Positions 16,536-25,846 of a DNA stretch of 64,000 nt are shown here, piece by piece. The notes below the pieces were generated by a model. It saw only the letters and a list, made by a program, of their open reading frames with translations, was not told where the DNA came from and did not search any database. The stretch spans positions 558,001 to 622,000 of the forward strand of contig CAWFTJ010000003.1 in assembly GCA_963818685.1 (NCBI GenBank). Reading direction: 5' to 3'. This stretch comes from CAJCJE01 sp963818685 (GTDB lineage Bacteria > Actinomycetota > Actinomycetes > Mycobacteriales > Pseudonocardiaceae). The stretch's first letter is position 1. Each line of letters begins with the position of its first letter. The position numbers and the translations under genes were made by a program.

Positions 16536-17415
16536 GCGGGGCTCCAGGCGGTCCGGAGTTTCGGCAGGCCGAGCTTGATCACGTTCGCGAACACGTAGAG
16601 CACGAACGCGAACGTCGTGACGAAGAAGCCGATCGGGTACTGCGAGTAGAACGCGACACCGAGACCGAGCCAGGTGACCGCGATGCCGATCACCATCGAC
16701 AGCACCAGGCTGAATCCGGGGCGCGCGGTGAGCACCTGGGCGGTCGCGGCCGGCATGACCAGCAGCGCGAACACGAGCAGGGCGCCGGTGATCTGGCTGG
16801 CCTCGGCGACCGCTGCACCGAGCAGGACCAGGAAGACCGAGGACAGCGCACGGGTCGGGACGCCGCGCGCGGCGGCGACGTCCGGGTCGATGGACGCGAA
16901 CAGCAGCGGCCTGCCGATCATGGCGAGCGTGCCGAGGGCGATGACCGCGACGACCAGCAGGATCAACACCTGACCGTTGGTGACGCCGAGGAGACTGCCG
17001 AACAGCAGCGCGTTCACCCCGTCCAGGAAACCCTTGTACAGCGCGATGAACAGGAATCCGCAGGCCAGCGCGAACGCCTGGACCGTGCCGATGACCGCGG
17101 ACTCCTCAGCGTGTCCGCCGCTGCCGCTCCTCGGTCGGGCCGCGATGACCAGTGCGGCGGCGATGCAGAAACCGAAGTAGCCGTAGGCGGTGCTGATGCC
17201 GATCAGCGTGGCGCCGGCAGCGCCGGGGAAGCCGACCATGGCGAGCGTGTGGCCCGCGAAGGTCTGCTTGCGCAGCACCATGAACCAGCCGATCGCCCCG
17301 GCAGCACCGCGACGATCGTGCCGGCGCGGAAGGCGTTCACCATGAACGGGAACGACCACAGTTCCTGGATGTCGGTGAGCAGGTTCCAGGAGGCGACGGG
17401 ATCAGCCGGCGGCAT
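16532..17415 (-). pseudogene. znuB: Zinc ABC transporter permease (first), one-base frameshift
   Basis: ABC-3 permease. ATG 17415 (MPPADPVASWNLLTDIQEL) overlaps the znuC end by 14 bp. The protein is in frame to FRAGTIVAVL and then continues in another frame as AGAIGWFMVLRKQTFAGHTLAMVGFPGAAG. One base is missing at about 17302-17306 (CTGCCGGGG where CTGGCCGGGG is expected). With one base restored the protein would be about 294 residues and complete to the stop at 16532. As written, only about 38 N-terminal residues are correct. Sequencing error and genuine mutation cannot be told apart here. Confidence 0.85.
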
Positions 17416-18301
17416 CGGCGCTCCTGTCGTGTCGGTCGACGTGCACGGCGGGCGCCTCGGGCGGGCCGACCACGACAAGTCGACCGTCCGAAGTGGTCAG
17501 CACCTCGACCGGCGCGCCGTACAGGCCGGTGAGCGTCTCGCTGGTGATCACCTCGGCGGGCGTGCCGCTGGCCGCGCCGCCGTGCGCGAAGTAGACGACC
17601 CGGTCCAGGTAGCCGAGGATCGGGTTCACGTCGTGCGCGACCATCAGCACGCTGACCCCCTCCTGCCGGCAGATCTGGCTGATCAGCGCGGCGACCCCGC
17701 TCTGGTTCGGCAGGTCGAGGCTGTCCAGCGGCTCGTCGAGCAACAGCACTGAGGGGCGCCTGACCAGGGCCTGAGCGATCAGCAGCCGCTGCTGCTCGCC
17801 GCCGGAGAGCTGGCCGATCGGCCGGTGCGCGTAGGCCGACGCGCCGACCAGGTCGATCACCTCGGCGACGCGTTCGCGTTCGGCCCTGCGGCGGGCGCGG
17901 CCGAAGCCGAGCGGGAGACCCCAGCGGTCGCCGTCAAGGCCGAGCCGGACCACGTCGATGCCGCGGATGCGCAGCGCCGGGTCGAAGCTGCGCCGCTGCG
18001 GCAGGTAGCCGACTAGTTGGTTATGTTGGCCGGGCTGGCGGCCGAGCACGGTGACCGTGCCGGCCGCCACGGGGAGCAGGCCGAGCACGATCTTGACCAA
18101 CGTGGACTTGCCGACGCCGTTCGGGCCGAGGATGGCCACGAACTCGCCGGGCGCGATGTCCAGGTCGACCCCGCTCCACAGGGTTCGCCCGCCGACCCTG
18201 GCCGCGGCGTCGCGCAACGTGATCACTGATCGCGCGCCGACGGCATCGATCTGCGCGGCGTCGATCTGGGCGGCGTTGTTCGACTGCTCGGTCGTGGTCA
18301 T
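17402..18301 (-). CDS. znuC: Zinc ABC transporter ATP-binding protein
   Basis: 299 residues from ATG 18301, chosen because GGAG lies 6 nt upstream; ATG 18346 would add 15 residues. Walker A GPNGVGKST, Q-loop GYLPQRRSF, signature LSGGEQQRLL, Walker B SVLLLDEPLDSLD and H-loop VAHDVNP are all intact. It energises uptake by the ABC-3 permeases encoded next. It sits 70 bp after znuA, all minus strand. Confidence 0.9.
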   Translation of the reverse strand: MTTTEQSNNAAQIDAAQIDAVGARSVITLRDAAARVGGRTLWSGVDLDIAPGEFVAILGPNGVGKSTLVKIVLGLLPVAAGTVTVLGRQPGQHNQLVGYLPQRRSFDPALRIRGIDVVRLGLDGDRWGLPLGFGRARRRAERERVAEVIDLVGASAYAHRPIGQLSGGEQQRLLIAQALVRRPSVLLLDEPLDSLDLPNQSGVAALISQICRQEGVSVLMVAHDVNPILGYLDRVVYFAHGGAASGTPAEVITSETLTGLYGAPVEVLTTSDGRLVVVGPPEAPAVHVDRHDRSADAAG

Positions 18302-18371
18302 CGGGGTCTCCGAGGAATGTCCGGTTCGTGGTGGAGTCATGCCCATCCCAGCATGATGCGGCTTGTTCGAT

Positions 18372-19319
18372 TCACTTGCCCGTTGCCTGGGCCAACGCGT
18401 TCGCGATGCCCTGCAGTTCCGTCACCTGCCAGTCCTGGAAAGTGACGTTCGCCGGGGCGAGGGTCTCGGTGACGGCGGCGATCGGGATGCCGGCCGCCTT
18501 CGCCTCGTTGACCTGCGTCTGCACGTCCGGTGTGGAGTTCTGGCTGTTGTAGACGTAGACCTTGATCTGCTTGGTGCGGATCTGGGTGTCGATCGTGGCC
18601 TTGTCGGCCGCTGTCGGGTCGCTGCCCTCGCTGATCGCGTCGAGGAAGCTCGGCGGGGTGATCAGGTTCAGGCCGAGCCCTTCGGCCAGCGGGCTGACGA
18701 TCGACTCGGACGCGCCGATCGGGGTGCCCGCGTACCTGCTCCTGATCGTCGAGATCAGCTGGTTGTACCGGCTGAGCGCCTGGTTCTCGAACGTGTCCTT
18801 GCGCTGCTGGAAGTACGCGGCGTCGGCCGGGTCGATCTTGGCGTAGTCGGCCGCGATCTGCTCGATCACCTGGTGCACGTTGGCCGGCGAGTACCAGCGG
18901 TGCGGGTTGCCGCCGTCCGGAACGCCGACCAGGGCGCCGACGGTGAGCACGGTGCGGTTCGGGTTCGGGTTGGCGTCGAGCAGCTTGGGCGCCCACGGGT
19001 CGTAGCCGATGCCGTTGACGATGGCGAACCGCGCGCCGGCCATGGTGCGGCCGTCGGCCGGGGTCGCCTCGTAGTCGTGCGGATCGGTGTCCGGGTTGGT
19101 GATGATGCTGGTCACGGTGGCGTGCTCGCCGCCGAGCTGGGCGGCGATGCTGCCCCAGAAGTTCTCCGCGGCAACGACCCCGACCTTGGTTCCTTCACCG
19201 CTGGAGGTGCCGGTGGCGCCGGCCGGCGGGGTGGTGGCGCAGCCGGCCACGATCAACGCGACGGCGGCCGCGATCGCGGCCAGTGTCGTCAGATGGAACG
19301 GACGAACGATCCTCATCAC
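18372..19319 (-). CDS. znuA: Zinc-binding lipoprotein of ABC transporter
   Basis: 315 residues; GTG with AGGAG 7 nt upstream. Signal peptide with lipobox (IVAGCATT), then the cluster A-I metal-binding fold: VVAAENFWGSIAAQLGG, DPHDYEATPAD (His ligand), GNPHRWYSPANV (His ligand), and SEGSDPTAADK near the C-terminal lobe. The long His-rich loop of enterobacterial ZnuA is absent. Specificity for zinc is inferred from the Zur box upstream; the protein family also includes Mn and Fe binders. Confidence 0.85.
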   Translation of the reverse strand: MMRIVRPFHLTTLAAIAAAVALIVAGCATTPPAGATGTSSGEGTKVGVVAAENFWGSIAAQLGGEHATVTSIITNPDTDPHDYEATPADGRTMAGARFAIVNGIGYDPWAPKLLDANPNPNRTVLTVGALVGVPDGGNPHRWYSPANVHQVIEQIAADYAKIDPADAAYFQQRKDTFENQALSRYNQLISTIRSRYAGTPIGASESIVSPLAEGLGLNLITPPSFLDAISEGSDPTAADKATIDTQIRTKQIKVYVYNSQNSTPDVQTQVNEAKAAGIPIAAVTETLAPANVTFQDWQVTELQGIANALAQATGK

Positions 19320-19404
19320 GCACAGTCTCCTGGTTGGGACGAAAGCCCCATGCGGGGCCTCTCGATCCGAGTAGCCGGTTGCTCGGCGTCACCACGAGGC
19401 TAAA

Positions 19405-19419
19405 TGAAATTGATTGTCA
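19405..19419. promoter_or_regulatory. Zur box
   Basis: TGAAATTGATTGTCA matches the actinobacterial Zur consensus TGAAAATGATTTTCA at 13 of 15 positions and sits in a wider dyad (ATTGA...TCAAT). It is 86 bp before znuA and 53 bp before the divergent flavoprotein gene, in an unusually AT-rich patch. Under zinc sufficiency Zur would block znuABB and possibly the flavoprotein. Confidence 0.8.
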
Positions 19420-19471
19420 ATTCAAGTTGGATCCAGATCCCGGCTCGGGCCGGAAGAGCCGACAACGTGTC

Positions 19472-20569
19472 ATGGTTGTACGGGACGTGCGACGCGAACC
19501 GGCCGATGTGGACGTACTGGTGATCGGGGCGGGCCAGGCGGGCCTGTCCAGCGCGTACCACCTGCGCCGAGCCGGTTTCGCGCCCGGCCCCGGCTACCTG
19601 CTGTTGGACAGCGCGCCGCGCCCTGGCGGCGCCTGGCAGCACCGCTGGCCCACGCTGACCCTTGGCGACGTGCACGGCATCTACCACCTGCCCGGCATGG
19701 AGCTGACCGCGCGCGGCATGGACCGGCCGGCCGGCGAGGTCATTCCCGCCTACTTCGCCGACTACGAGGCCGAGTTCGAGCTGCCGGTGCGCAGACCGGT
19801 CCGGGTCGCCTCGGTCGACCACGGTCCGGCCGGACGACTGCTGGTCAGCAGCACGGACGGCGAGTTCGCGGCGCGCGCGATCATCAACGCGACCGGCACC
19901 TGGGGGCACCCGTTCCTCCCGCACTATCCCGGTCAGGAGACGTTCACCGGGCGCCAGTTGCACACCGTCGACTACCGGGGGCCCGAGGAGTTCGCCGGCA
20001 GACGGGTCGTCGTGGTCGGCGGCGGCACGTCGGCGGTCCAGCTGTTGATCGAGGTGGCGAAGGTCGCGGCGAGCACCGTCTGGGTGACGCGCAGGCCGCC
20101 GATCTTCAGCGACGACATGTTCAGCCAGGAACGGGGCCGGGCCGCCGTCGCACAGGTGGACAAGGCGGTGCGGGCCGGGCTGCCGCCGGCGAGCGTGGTC
20201 AGCGTCACCGGGTTGACCCGCACGCTCGCGGTGCGCGAGGCGCAGGCCAGCGGCGTGCTGAACCGGCTGCCGATGTTCGAGCGGATCACCCGGGACGGGG
20301 TCACCTGGCAGGACGGCACGCATCGCGAGGCGGACATCATCTTCTGGAACACCGGCTGGCGTGCCGTGCTCGACCATCTCAGGCCGCTGCACCTGCGCGG
20401 GCCGGGCGGCGGCATCGTGATGGACGGCACGAGAGTCGTCGCCGAGCCTCGACTGCACCTGGTCGGGTACGGGCCGTCCGCGTCAACGGTCGGCGCCAAC
20501 CGGGCCGGTCGCGCGGCCGTGCACGAGATCCGGCGACTGCTCGACACGCAGCGGGAGCTAACGGCCTGA
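19472..20569 (+). CDS. Flavin-containing monooxygenase-like oxidoreductase (CzcO type)
   Basis: 365 residues. First Rossmann motif VLVIGAGQAGLSSAYHLRRAG binds FAD; second VVVVGGGTSAVQLLIEVAK binds NAD(P)H. PGGAWQHRWPTL and the ATGTWGHPFLP segment are as in FMO/CzcO-like proteins (COG2072). No membrane segment. Divergent from znuA with the Zur box between, so it may be zinc-regulated. It overlaps the convergent M50 protease gene by 12 bp. The substrate is unknown; oxidation of a zinc ligand precursor is only a guess. Confidence 0.82.
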   Translation: MVVRDVRREPADVDVLVIGAGQAGLSSAYHLRRAGFAPGPGYLLLDSAPRPGGAWQHRWPTLTLGDVHGIYHLPGMELTARGMDRPAGEVIPAYFADYEAEFELPVRRPVRVASVDHGPAGRLLVSSTDGEFAARAIINATGTWGHPFLPHYPGQETFTGRQLHTVDYRGPEEFAGRRVVVVGGGTSAVQLLIEVAKVAASTVWVTRRPPIFSDDMFSQERGRAAVAQVDKAVRAGLPPASVVSVTGLTRTLAVREAQASGVLNRLPMFERITRDGVTWQDGTHREADIIFWNTGWRAVLDHLRPLHLRGPGGGIVMDGTRVVAEPRLHLVGYGPSASTVGANRAGRAAVHEIRRLLDTQRELTA

Positions 20570-21271
20570 GAACACCCGGTCGAGCGTGCCGAATGGGACC
20601 AGCCAGCTCGCGGACAGCGCCAACGCGCAGAACGCGACGATCGCGAACAGGAACACCCACATCAGGCCGGGCACGCCGGTCAATCGCGCCAACTGGTCGG
20701 CGTCCGAGTCGGGACTGCGGTGTCTGCGGCGCTTGGACTGGAGTTCGAAGATCGGTTTGATGCCGGCGAACAGCAGGAACCAGGTGAAGAAGTACGCGAA
20801 CCCGGCCTGCACCGCGACCGAGGTGAACCGGGAGATCGCGAACACGATCAGTCCGGTGACCACAATGGACACCACGCCGTAGGCGTTGCGGACCTTGCTC
20901 AGCATGACGACCAGCAGCACGATCGTCGTCCACAGCAGCGCGGTGACCTTGCCCGCGGTCAACAGCGCCGCGAAGCCGAGGCCGACCAGCGACGGCGTGA
21001 TGTAGCCGGCGAGCGCGGTGGCCACCATGCCGGGGCCGTGCGTCCTGCCCCTGGACACGGTCACCCCGGACGTGTCCGAGTGCAGTTGGATGCCGCTGAG
21101 CCTGCGTCCGACGAGCAGCGCGACGAACGCGTGTCCGCCCTCGTGCGCGATGGTGACCACGTTCCTGGCCACCAGCCACACGTTCCGGATCAGCACGACG
21201 AGCAGTGCGGCCGCTGCGCAGCCGAGCACGATCGTCAGTTGTGCGGTTGGCATGCCCGCGCTTGTGATCAT
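20558..21271 (-). CDS. M50-family membrane metalloprotease-like protein
   Basis: 237 residues with about six membrane helices. Helix 2 carries VTIAHEGGHAFVALLVGRRL, the HExxH zinc site (HEGGH) of M50B/site-2 peptidases. SDTSGVTVSRG follows, as in the actinobacterial M50 family. The usual second motif (xDG) near the C-terminus is not evident, so activity is uncertain. The minus-strand gene overlaps the 3' end of the flavoprotein gene. Substrate unknown. Confidence 0.75.
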   Translation of the reverse strand: MITSAGMPTAQLTIVLGCAAAALLVVLIRNVWLVARNVVTIAHEGGHAFVALLVGRRLSGIQLHSDTSGVTVSRGRTHGPGMVATALAGYITPSLVGLGFAALLTAGKVTALLWTTIVLLVVMLSKVRNAYGVVSIVVTGLIVFAISRFTSVAVQAGFAYFFTWFLLFAGIKPIFELQSKRRRHRSPDSDADQLARLTGVPGLMWVFLFAIVAFCALALSASWLVPFGTLDRVFSGR

Positions 21272-21281
21272 GCGTCCGGCG

Positions 21282-22319
21282 TCATTCGTCCGGAAGGGAC
21301 CAGATGTCGGTGCCGGGTGGGACGGCGTAGCGGTCGATCTCGGCGAGCTCCTCCGCGCTGAACTCCCGGTTCTCCAACGCCTTCAGGTTCGTCTCCAACT
21401 GGGCGACGCTGCTGGCGCCGATCACCGTCGAGGTCATCCTCGGATCACGCAACACCCAGGCCAGGGCCAGCGCGGCGAGCGGCTGGCCGCGGCGCGCGGC
21501 GATCCCGGCCAGCCCGCGCACCCGGTCCATCCTGGCCGTGGTCAGCTGCTCGGCCTTGAGGAAGTGTCCGATGCTGGCCCGCGAACCCGCCGGAACGCCG
21601 TCCAGGTACCGGTCGGTGAGCATGCCCTGCGCGAGCGGGGAGAAACAGATGCAGCCGATGCCGATCTTGCCGACCGCGTCGATCAGCTCCGGCTCCGGCC
21701 TGCGGTTGAACAGCGAGTACGAGGGCTGGTGGATCAGCAGCGGCGTGCCGAGGTCGGCGAGGATCTGCGACGCCGCCCAGGTCTGCTCCGCGGTGTAGTT
21801 GGACACGCCGACGTAGAGGGCGCGGCCCGACGTGACCGCGGTGTGCAGCGCGCCCATGGTCTCTTCCAGCGGCGTGTCCGGGTCGAACCGGTGCGAGTAG
21901 AAGATGTCCACGTAGTCCAGGCCCAGCCGCTTGAGCGACTGGTCGAGCGAGGCGAGCACGTACTTGCGCGAGCCCCATTCGCCGTACGGGCCTGGCCACA
22001 TGTCGTAGCCGGCCTTGCTGGAGATCACCAGCTCGTCGCGGTAGGGCTTGAAGTCGCGGGCGAGCACGCGACCGAAGTTCAGTTCCGCGCTGCCGTAGGG
22101 CGGCCCGTAGTTGTTGGCCAGGTCGAAGTGCGTGATGCCGAGGTCGAACGCCCTGCGCAGCACCGCGATCTGGGTTTCCATCGGCTTGTCCTCGCCGAAG
22201 TTGTGCCACAGCCCCAGCGAGATCGGCGGCAGTTTCAGCCCACTGCGCCCACATCGTGGGTACTGGCCCATGCTCTCGTACCGGTCCTCCGCTGCCACGT
22301 ACTCGATGCCCTCGCGCAT
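21282..22319 (-). CDS. Aldo/keto reductase, YghZ (L-glyceraldehyde-3-phosphate reductase) type
   Basis: 345 residues, (beta/alpha)8 NADPH-dependent reductase. The catalytic tetrad is visible as DLANNYGPPYG (Asp, Tyr), VISSKAGY (Lys) and FYSHRFD (His). ETNLKAL and VIGASSVAQLE bind the cofactor. GLWHNFGEDKP near the N-terminus and GPYGEWGSRKY are typical of the YghZ/Kvbeta-like branch. It reduces small aldehydes or ketones, possibly as detoxification. It stands between the protease gene and the terminator after lacZ. Confidence 0.87.
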   Translation of the reverse strand: MREGIEYVAAEDRYESMGQYPRCGRSGLKLPPISLGLWHNFGEDKPMETQIAVLRRAFDLGITHFDLANNYGPPYGSAELNFGRVLARDFKPYRDELVISSKAGYDMWPGPYGEWGSRKYVLASLDQSLKRLGLDYVDIFYSHRFDPDTPLEETMGALHTAVTSGRALYVGVSNYTAEQTWAASQILADLGTPLLIHQPSYSLFNRRPEPELIDAVGKIGIGCICFSPLAQGMLTDRYLDGVPAGSRASIGHFLKAEQLTTARMDRVRGLAGIAARRGQPLAALALAWVLRDPRMTSTVIGASSVAQLETNLKALENREFSAEELAEIDRYAVPPGTDIWSLPDE

Positions 22320-22349
22320 GGCTGCATCGTATGCGACCGGCCGGCGGCC

Positions 22350-22385
22350 GACGTTCGTGAGCGCGTCGCCGCGCTCACGAACGTC
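22350..22385 (-). terminator. Hairpin between lacZ and the aldo/keto reductase gene
   Basis: Perfect 16-bp stem (GACGTTCGTGAGCGCG and complement) with a TCGC tetraloop, 33 bp after the lacZ stop. No T-run follows. It probably ends the lacZ transcript and insulates the next gene on the same strand. Confidence 0.7.
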
Positions 22386-22418
22386 CTGGACGCTGCGAAA
22401 TCCCTACCAAGTGGACGC

Positions 22419-25307
22419 CTACTGAACAGGCCGCAACGTCAGTTCGACCGTGGTCGGCACCGGCAGCAGCCGGTACTGCGGCAGCACGCCCGGCCCGCAG
22501 GACGCCGAGCCGAGGCCCTGCTGCGCGATGTCCAGATTGAGCCACACCAGTTCGCCCGCGCGCAGTTCGTTGGTGTGCTTGGCGGCGTCGAGATCGGCGC
22601 TGGTCCAGCGGCGCGCGGTCAGTTCGACGTGCGGGTGCCCGTCGATCCGGATGCCGGTGCCGTCGGATGCGGTCAGCCGCGCCCAGCGCACCTCGGTGCG
22701 GTTGCCGTTCTCCTGCGGGAACACGTACGGCGTCTGCAGGTCGTCGACCGTGCTGGTGAACCGGCCCACCCGCGCGGCATCGCGCATGTCCGGGTACGCC
22801 TCGCCCGGCCCCCTGCCGAACCATTCGACGTTGTCGAACCGGCCCGGCACGCCCAGCCGCACGCCGATCCGGGGCAACGGGCACCACCACGGTCCGTCCG
22901 GGGTCGTGTCGACCCGCAGCCGCAGCGCGTCGCCCTGCGCGGACCAGCGGTAGTCGACGAGCAGGCCGAGGTTGGTGGTGGCCGCCGCGACCCTGGTGCG
23001 CACCAGCAGTTCACGCTCACCCGGCTCGATCGTGATCACCCGATGGGTCAACCGATCGAGCCCGATCCGCCGCCATTCGGTCGCCGCGGACCACTCGCCG
23101 TGCACCGCGATGTCGTTGTCGGTGGGCGCCCGCCACACGTCCAGCACCGGCCCTTCCACGCCGATCCCGGCGAACTCGCGCAACACGCCGCTGCGCGGGT
23201 CGAACGTGCCGGGCCCGACCGCGATCAGCCCGTCCCGAACCTCCACAATGGACTCAGCGGTGGGTGCGGTGTCGACGACGTCCGTGTCGACCCTTGCCTG
23301 GCCCCAGGCGATCTCGTGCCCCGAGGGCGCCCACGGCGCGTCCGCTGCGAGCACGGCCCGCACGGTGAGCCAGGATTCGCCCTTGACCGAGGCAAGTCGC
23401 GGCAGGGCGATCGTCGCGCTGGCACCGGCCGGGACGGCGGCGACGTCCAGCGAACCGGATTCGACCTCGACGCCCTCGGTCGCCAACGACCAGGTGAAGG
23501 CCAGATGCGAGGTGTCGACGAAGTCGTAGCCGTTCTCGACGCGCACCGTGCCGGACTCGGGATCCGGTGTGATCCGCACCGGGGCGATGATCTTCTGGAA
23601 TTCGACGAGGCCGGGAGAGGGTTGGCGGTCCGGGAACAGCAGCCCGTCCGCGACGAAGTTGCCGTCGTGCACGACCTCCCCGAAATCGCCGCCGTAGGCG
23701 AAGAACTCGGTGCCGTCCTGCGCCTGCTGCCGAATCCCGTGGTCGATCCACTCCCAGACGAACCCGCCCTGGTTGCGCGGGTACCGCTCGAACAGCTCCT
23801 GGTACTCGCGCAGTCCGCCCGGCCCGGTGCCCATCGCGTGCGCGTACTCGCACAGGATGAACGGCAGGCCGCGCCGGTGCGCGTCGTACCTCGGGTTCGC
23901 GGTGACCGGCTCCTGGCCGAGCCCGATCGCCGCGACCTCCGCGTGCGTCGCGTACATCCGGCTGTACACGTCAACGTACGGGCTGTCGTAGTCGCCCTCG
24001 TAGTGGATCGGCCTGCTCGGGTCGCGATCGTGCGCCCAGTCGGCCATGGCGGCCAGGTTGTCCCCGGTGCCGGATTCGTTGCCGAGCGACCAGATGATGA
24101 CGCTCGGGTGGTTCTTGTCCCGCTCGACCATGCGCCGCATCCGGTCCAGCATCGCGGGTCGCCACGTCGGGTCCGCGCTCGGATTGCCGGCCCAGCCGAC
24201 CAGCATGAACCCGTGCGTCTCCAGATCGCACTCGTCGATCACCCACAGACCCAGTTCGTCGCACAGCGCGAGGAAATCCGGGTGCGGCGGGTAGTGGCTG
24301 GTGCGGACCGCGTTGATGTTGTGCCGCTTCATCAGCAGCAGGTCCTCGCGCATGGCCTCGACCGGCACCGCGCGGCCGTGGTCAGGATGCCACTCGTGCC
24401 GGTTGACACCGCGCAGCAGGATCGCCCTGCCGTTCACGGTCAGTTGGCCGTCGGTCGTCTCGACCGTGCGGAAACCGATCCGCAGCCGCACCTTCTCGCC
24501 GGGGGTGGCCAGTTCCGCGTCGTAGAGCCGGGGCGACTCGGCCGACCACGGTTCGACGTACGCGAACTCGCGCAGCTCGTCGGCGGGCACGTCGGTCACG
24601 CCCAACTCGGGAATGCTGAGCAGGGCGGGAGCCGACGTCTCGACGCGCAGCCGCCCCGCGCCGGTCTCGTGGTCGTAGTCGGCGTGCACGAAGAAGTCGG
24701 CAAGACCGTCGGCGGGCCGGGCGAGCAGCGAGACCGACCGGAAGATCCCGGACAGCCACCACATGTCCTGGTCCTCCAGGTAGCTCCCGGCCGACCACTG
24801 GTGCACCCGCACCGCGATCACGTTCTCGCCCGGCCTGAGCAACTCGCCGACGCCGAACTCGATCGGCAGCCTGCTGCCCTTGCTGTTGCCCAGCTCGACG
24901 CCGTTGCACCACACCGCGAAACACGAGTCGACGCCCTCGAAGCGCAGTACCGCGTCCCCGCCCGGCCACGATTCCGGTAGTTGGAACGTGCGGCGGTACT
25001 CGCCGGTCGGGTTGTCGTCCGGCACGTACGGCGGGTCGACCGGGAAGGGGTACTGCACATTGGTGTAGGCGGGCTTGCCGTAGCCGTGCAGCTGCCAGTG
25101 CGCCGGCACGGGCAGCGTTGCCCAGTCGGTGTCGTCGAACTCCGGCGCCTGGAAGCCCTCTGTGCCGTCGGCGACGGTCGGCACCAGCCGGAACCGCCAG
25201 TCCCCGTCGAGCGAGCGCCCTGGAGCGTCCGAAATGGACGTGGTACGGGGCGGGCGGCCGCCGGTGCCGGGGCCGGGGTCGAGGTGGTGGGGGAGGGGAT
25301 CGGACAC
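22419..25307 (-). CDS. lacZ: Beta-galactosidase, glycoside hydrolase family 2
   Basis: 962 residues from GTG 25307, which has GGAGGT 7 nt upstream; a longer frame begins at 25397. LacZ order is present: sugar-binding jelly roll (LDGDWRFRLVP, VPAHWQLHGYGKPAYTN), immunoglobulin-like domain, TIM barrel with VNRHEWHPDHG, acid/base Glu in WSLGNESGTGDN, nucleophile Glu in ILCEYAHAMGTGPG, and a C-terminal small-chain domain ending RLLPVPTTVELTL. No signal peptide, so it is cytoplasmic. No lactose permease or LacI regulator is adjacent; galactoside uptake must be elsewhere. Confidence 0.92.
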   Translation of the reverse strand: MSDPLPHHLDPGPGTGGRPPRTTSISDAPGRSLDGDWRFRLVPTVADGTEGFQAPEFDDTDWATLPVPAHWQLHGYGKPAYTNVQYPFPVDPPYVPDDNPTGEYRRTFQLPESWPGGDAVLRFEGVDSCFAVWCNGVELGNSKGSRLPIEFGVGELLRPGENVIAVRVHQWSAGSYLEDQDMWWLSGIFRSVSLLARPADGLADFFVHADYDHETGAGRLRVETSAPALLSIPELGVTDVPADELREFAYVEPWSAESPRLYDAELATPGEKVRLRIGFRTVETTDGQLTVNGRAILLRGVNRHEWHPDHGRAVPVEAMREDLLLMKRHNINAVRTSHYPPHPDFLALCDELGLWVIDECDLETHGFMLVGWAGNPSADPTWRPAMLDRMRRMVERDKNHPSVIIWSLGNESGTGDNLAAMADWAHDRDPSRPIHYEGDYDSPYVDVYSRMYATHAEVAAIGLGQEPVTANPRYDAHRRGLPFILCEYAHAMGTGPGGLREYQELFERYPRNQGGFVWEWIDHGIRQQAQDGTEFFAYGGDFGEVVHDGNFVADGLLFPDRQPSPGLVEFQKIIAPVRITPDPESGTVRVENGYDFVDTSHLAFTWSLATEGVEVESGSLDVAAVPAGASATIALPRLASVKGESWLTVRAVLAADAPWAPSGHEIAWGQARVDTDVVDTAPTAESIVEVRDGLIAVGPGTFDPRSGVLREFAGIGVEGPVLDVWRAPTDNDIAVHGEWSAATEWRRIGLDRLTHRVITIEPGERELLVRTRVAAATTNLGLLVDYRWSAQGDALRLRVDTTPDGPWWCPLPRIGVRLGVPGRFDNVEWFGRGPGEAYPDMRDAARVGRFTSTVDDLQTPYVFPQENGNRTEVRWARLTASDGTGIRIDGHPHVELTARRWTSADLDAAKHTNELRAGELVWLNLDIAQQGLGSASCGPGVLPQYRLLPVPTTVELTLRPVQ

Positions 25308-25426
25308 GGTGCTGACCTCCGTCAGGGCTGGTGCGGGGACACGCGCCCGCCAGCTTGCCATGGCAGCTACAGCGCGAATACCATCCGTCCCCATCAACCG
25401 GGGAGGGCTGATGGGGGAGAATCCAG

Positions 25427-25846
25427 ATGAGCGAGGACATTCGCGTCGACTTCACGCAGCGCAACCGAGGTGTACTGGTCACGCTCAAGCGTGACGGCAG
25501 GCCGCAGATGTCCACTGTGGCCTTCAGTTTCGAGCAGGCCACCCAGGTGATTCGCATCTCGGTGACGAACAACCGGGCCAAGACCAGGAACCTGCGGCGC
25601 GACCCGAGGGCGAGTTTCTACGTCAGCACCGACGACATGACCGGCTACCTGGTAGCCGAGGGTGAGGCCGAACTGTCCACGGTCGCCGAGGAACCGAACG
25701 ACTCGACCGTCGAGGAGCTGATCTCGATCTACCGTGCGGTCGCCGGCGAGCATCCGAACTGGGCGGAGTTCCGCACCGCCATGGTCAACGAGGAGCGCCT
25801 GGTCATTCGCCTGCCGATCAGCCGCACCTACGGCTGGGCGCTCTGA
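25427..25846 (+). CDS. PPOX-class F420-dependent oxidoreductase
   Basis: 139 residues; ATG. Split-barrel flavin fold of the pyridoxamine-oxidase-like superfamily: NRGVLVTLKRDGRPQMSTV, KTRNLRRDPRASFYVSTDDM, EERLVIRLPISRTYGWAL. The TKxxNLRRDPRAS segment is typical of F420-binding actinobacterial members. Its 3' end overlaps the convergent HxlR gene by 19 bp. Confidence 0.82.
   Translation: MSEDIRVDFTQRNRGVLVTLKRDGRPQMSTVAFSFEQATQVIRISVTNNRAKTRNLRRDPRASFYVSTDDMTGYLVAEGEAELSTVAEEPNDSTVEELISIYRAVAGEHPNWAEFRTAMVNEERLVIRLPISRTYGWAL

Noticed and set aside
21018..24980. 1320-codon plus-strand frame antisense to lacZ and the aldo/keto reductase gene
   Set aside because: Low-complexity Arg/Val/His-rich translation with no motif; the opposite strand holds intact catalytic motifs of both enzymes.
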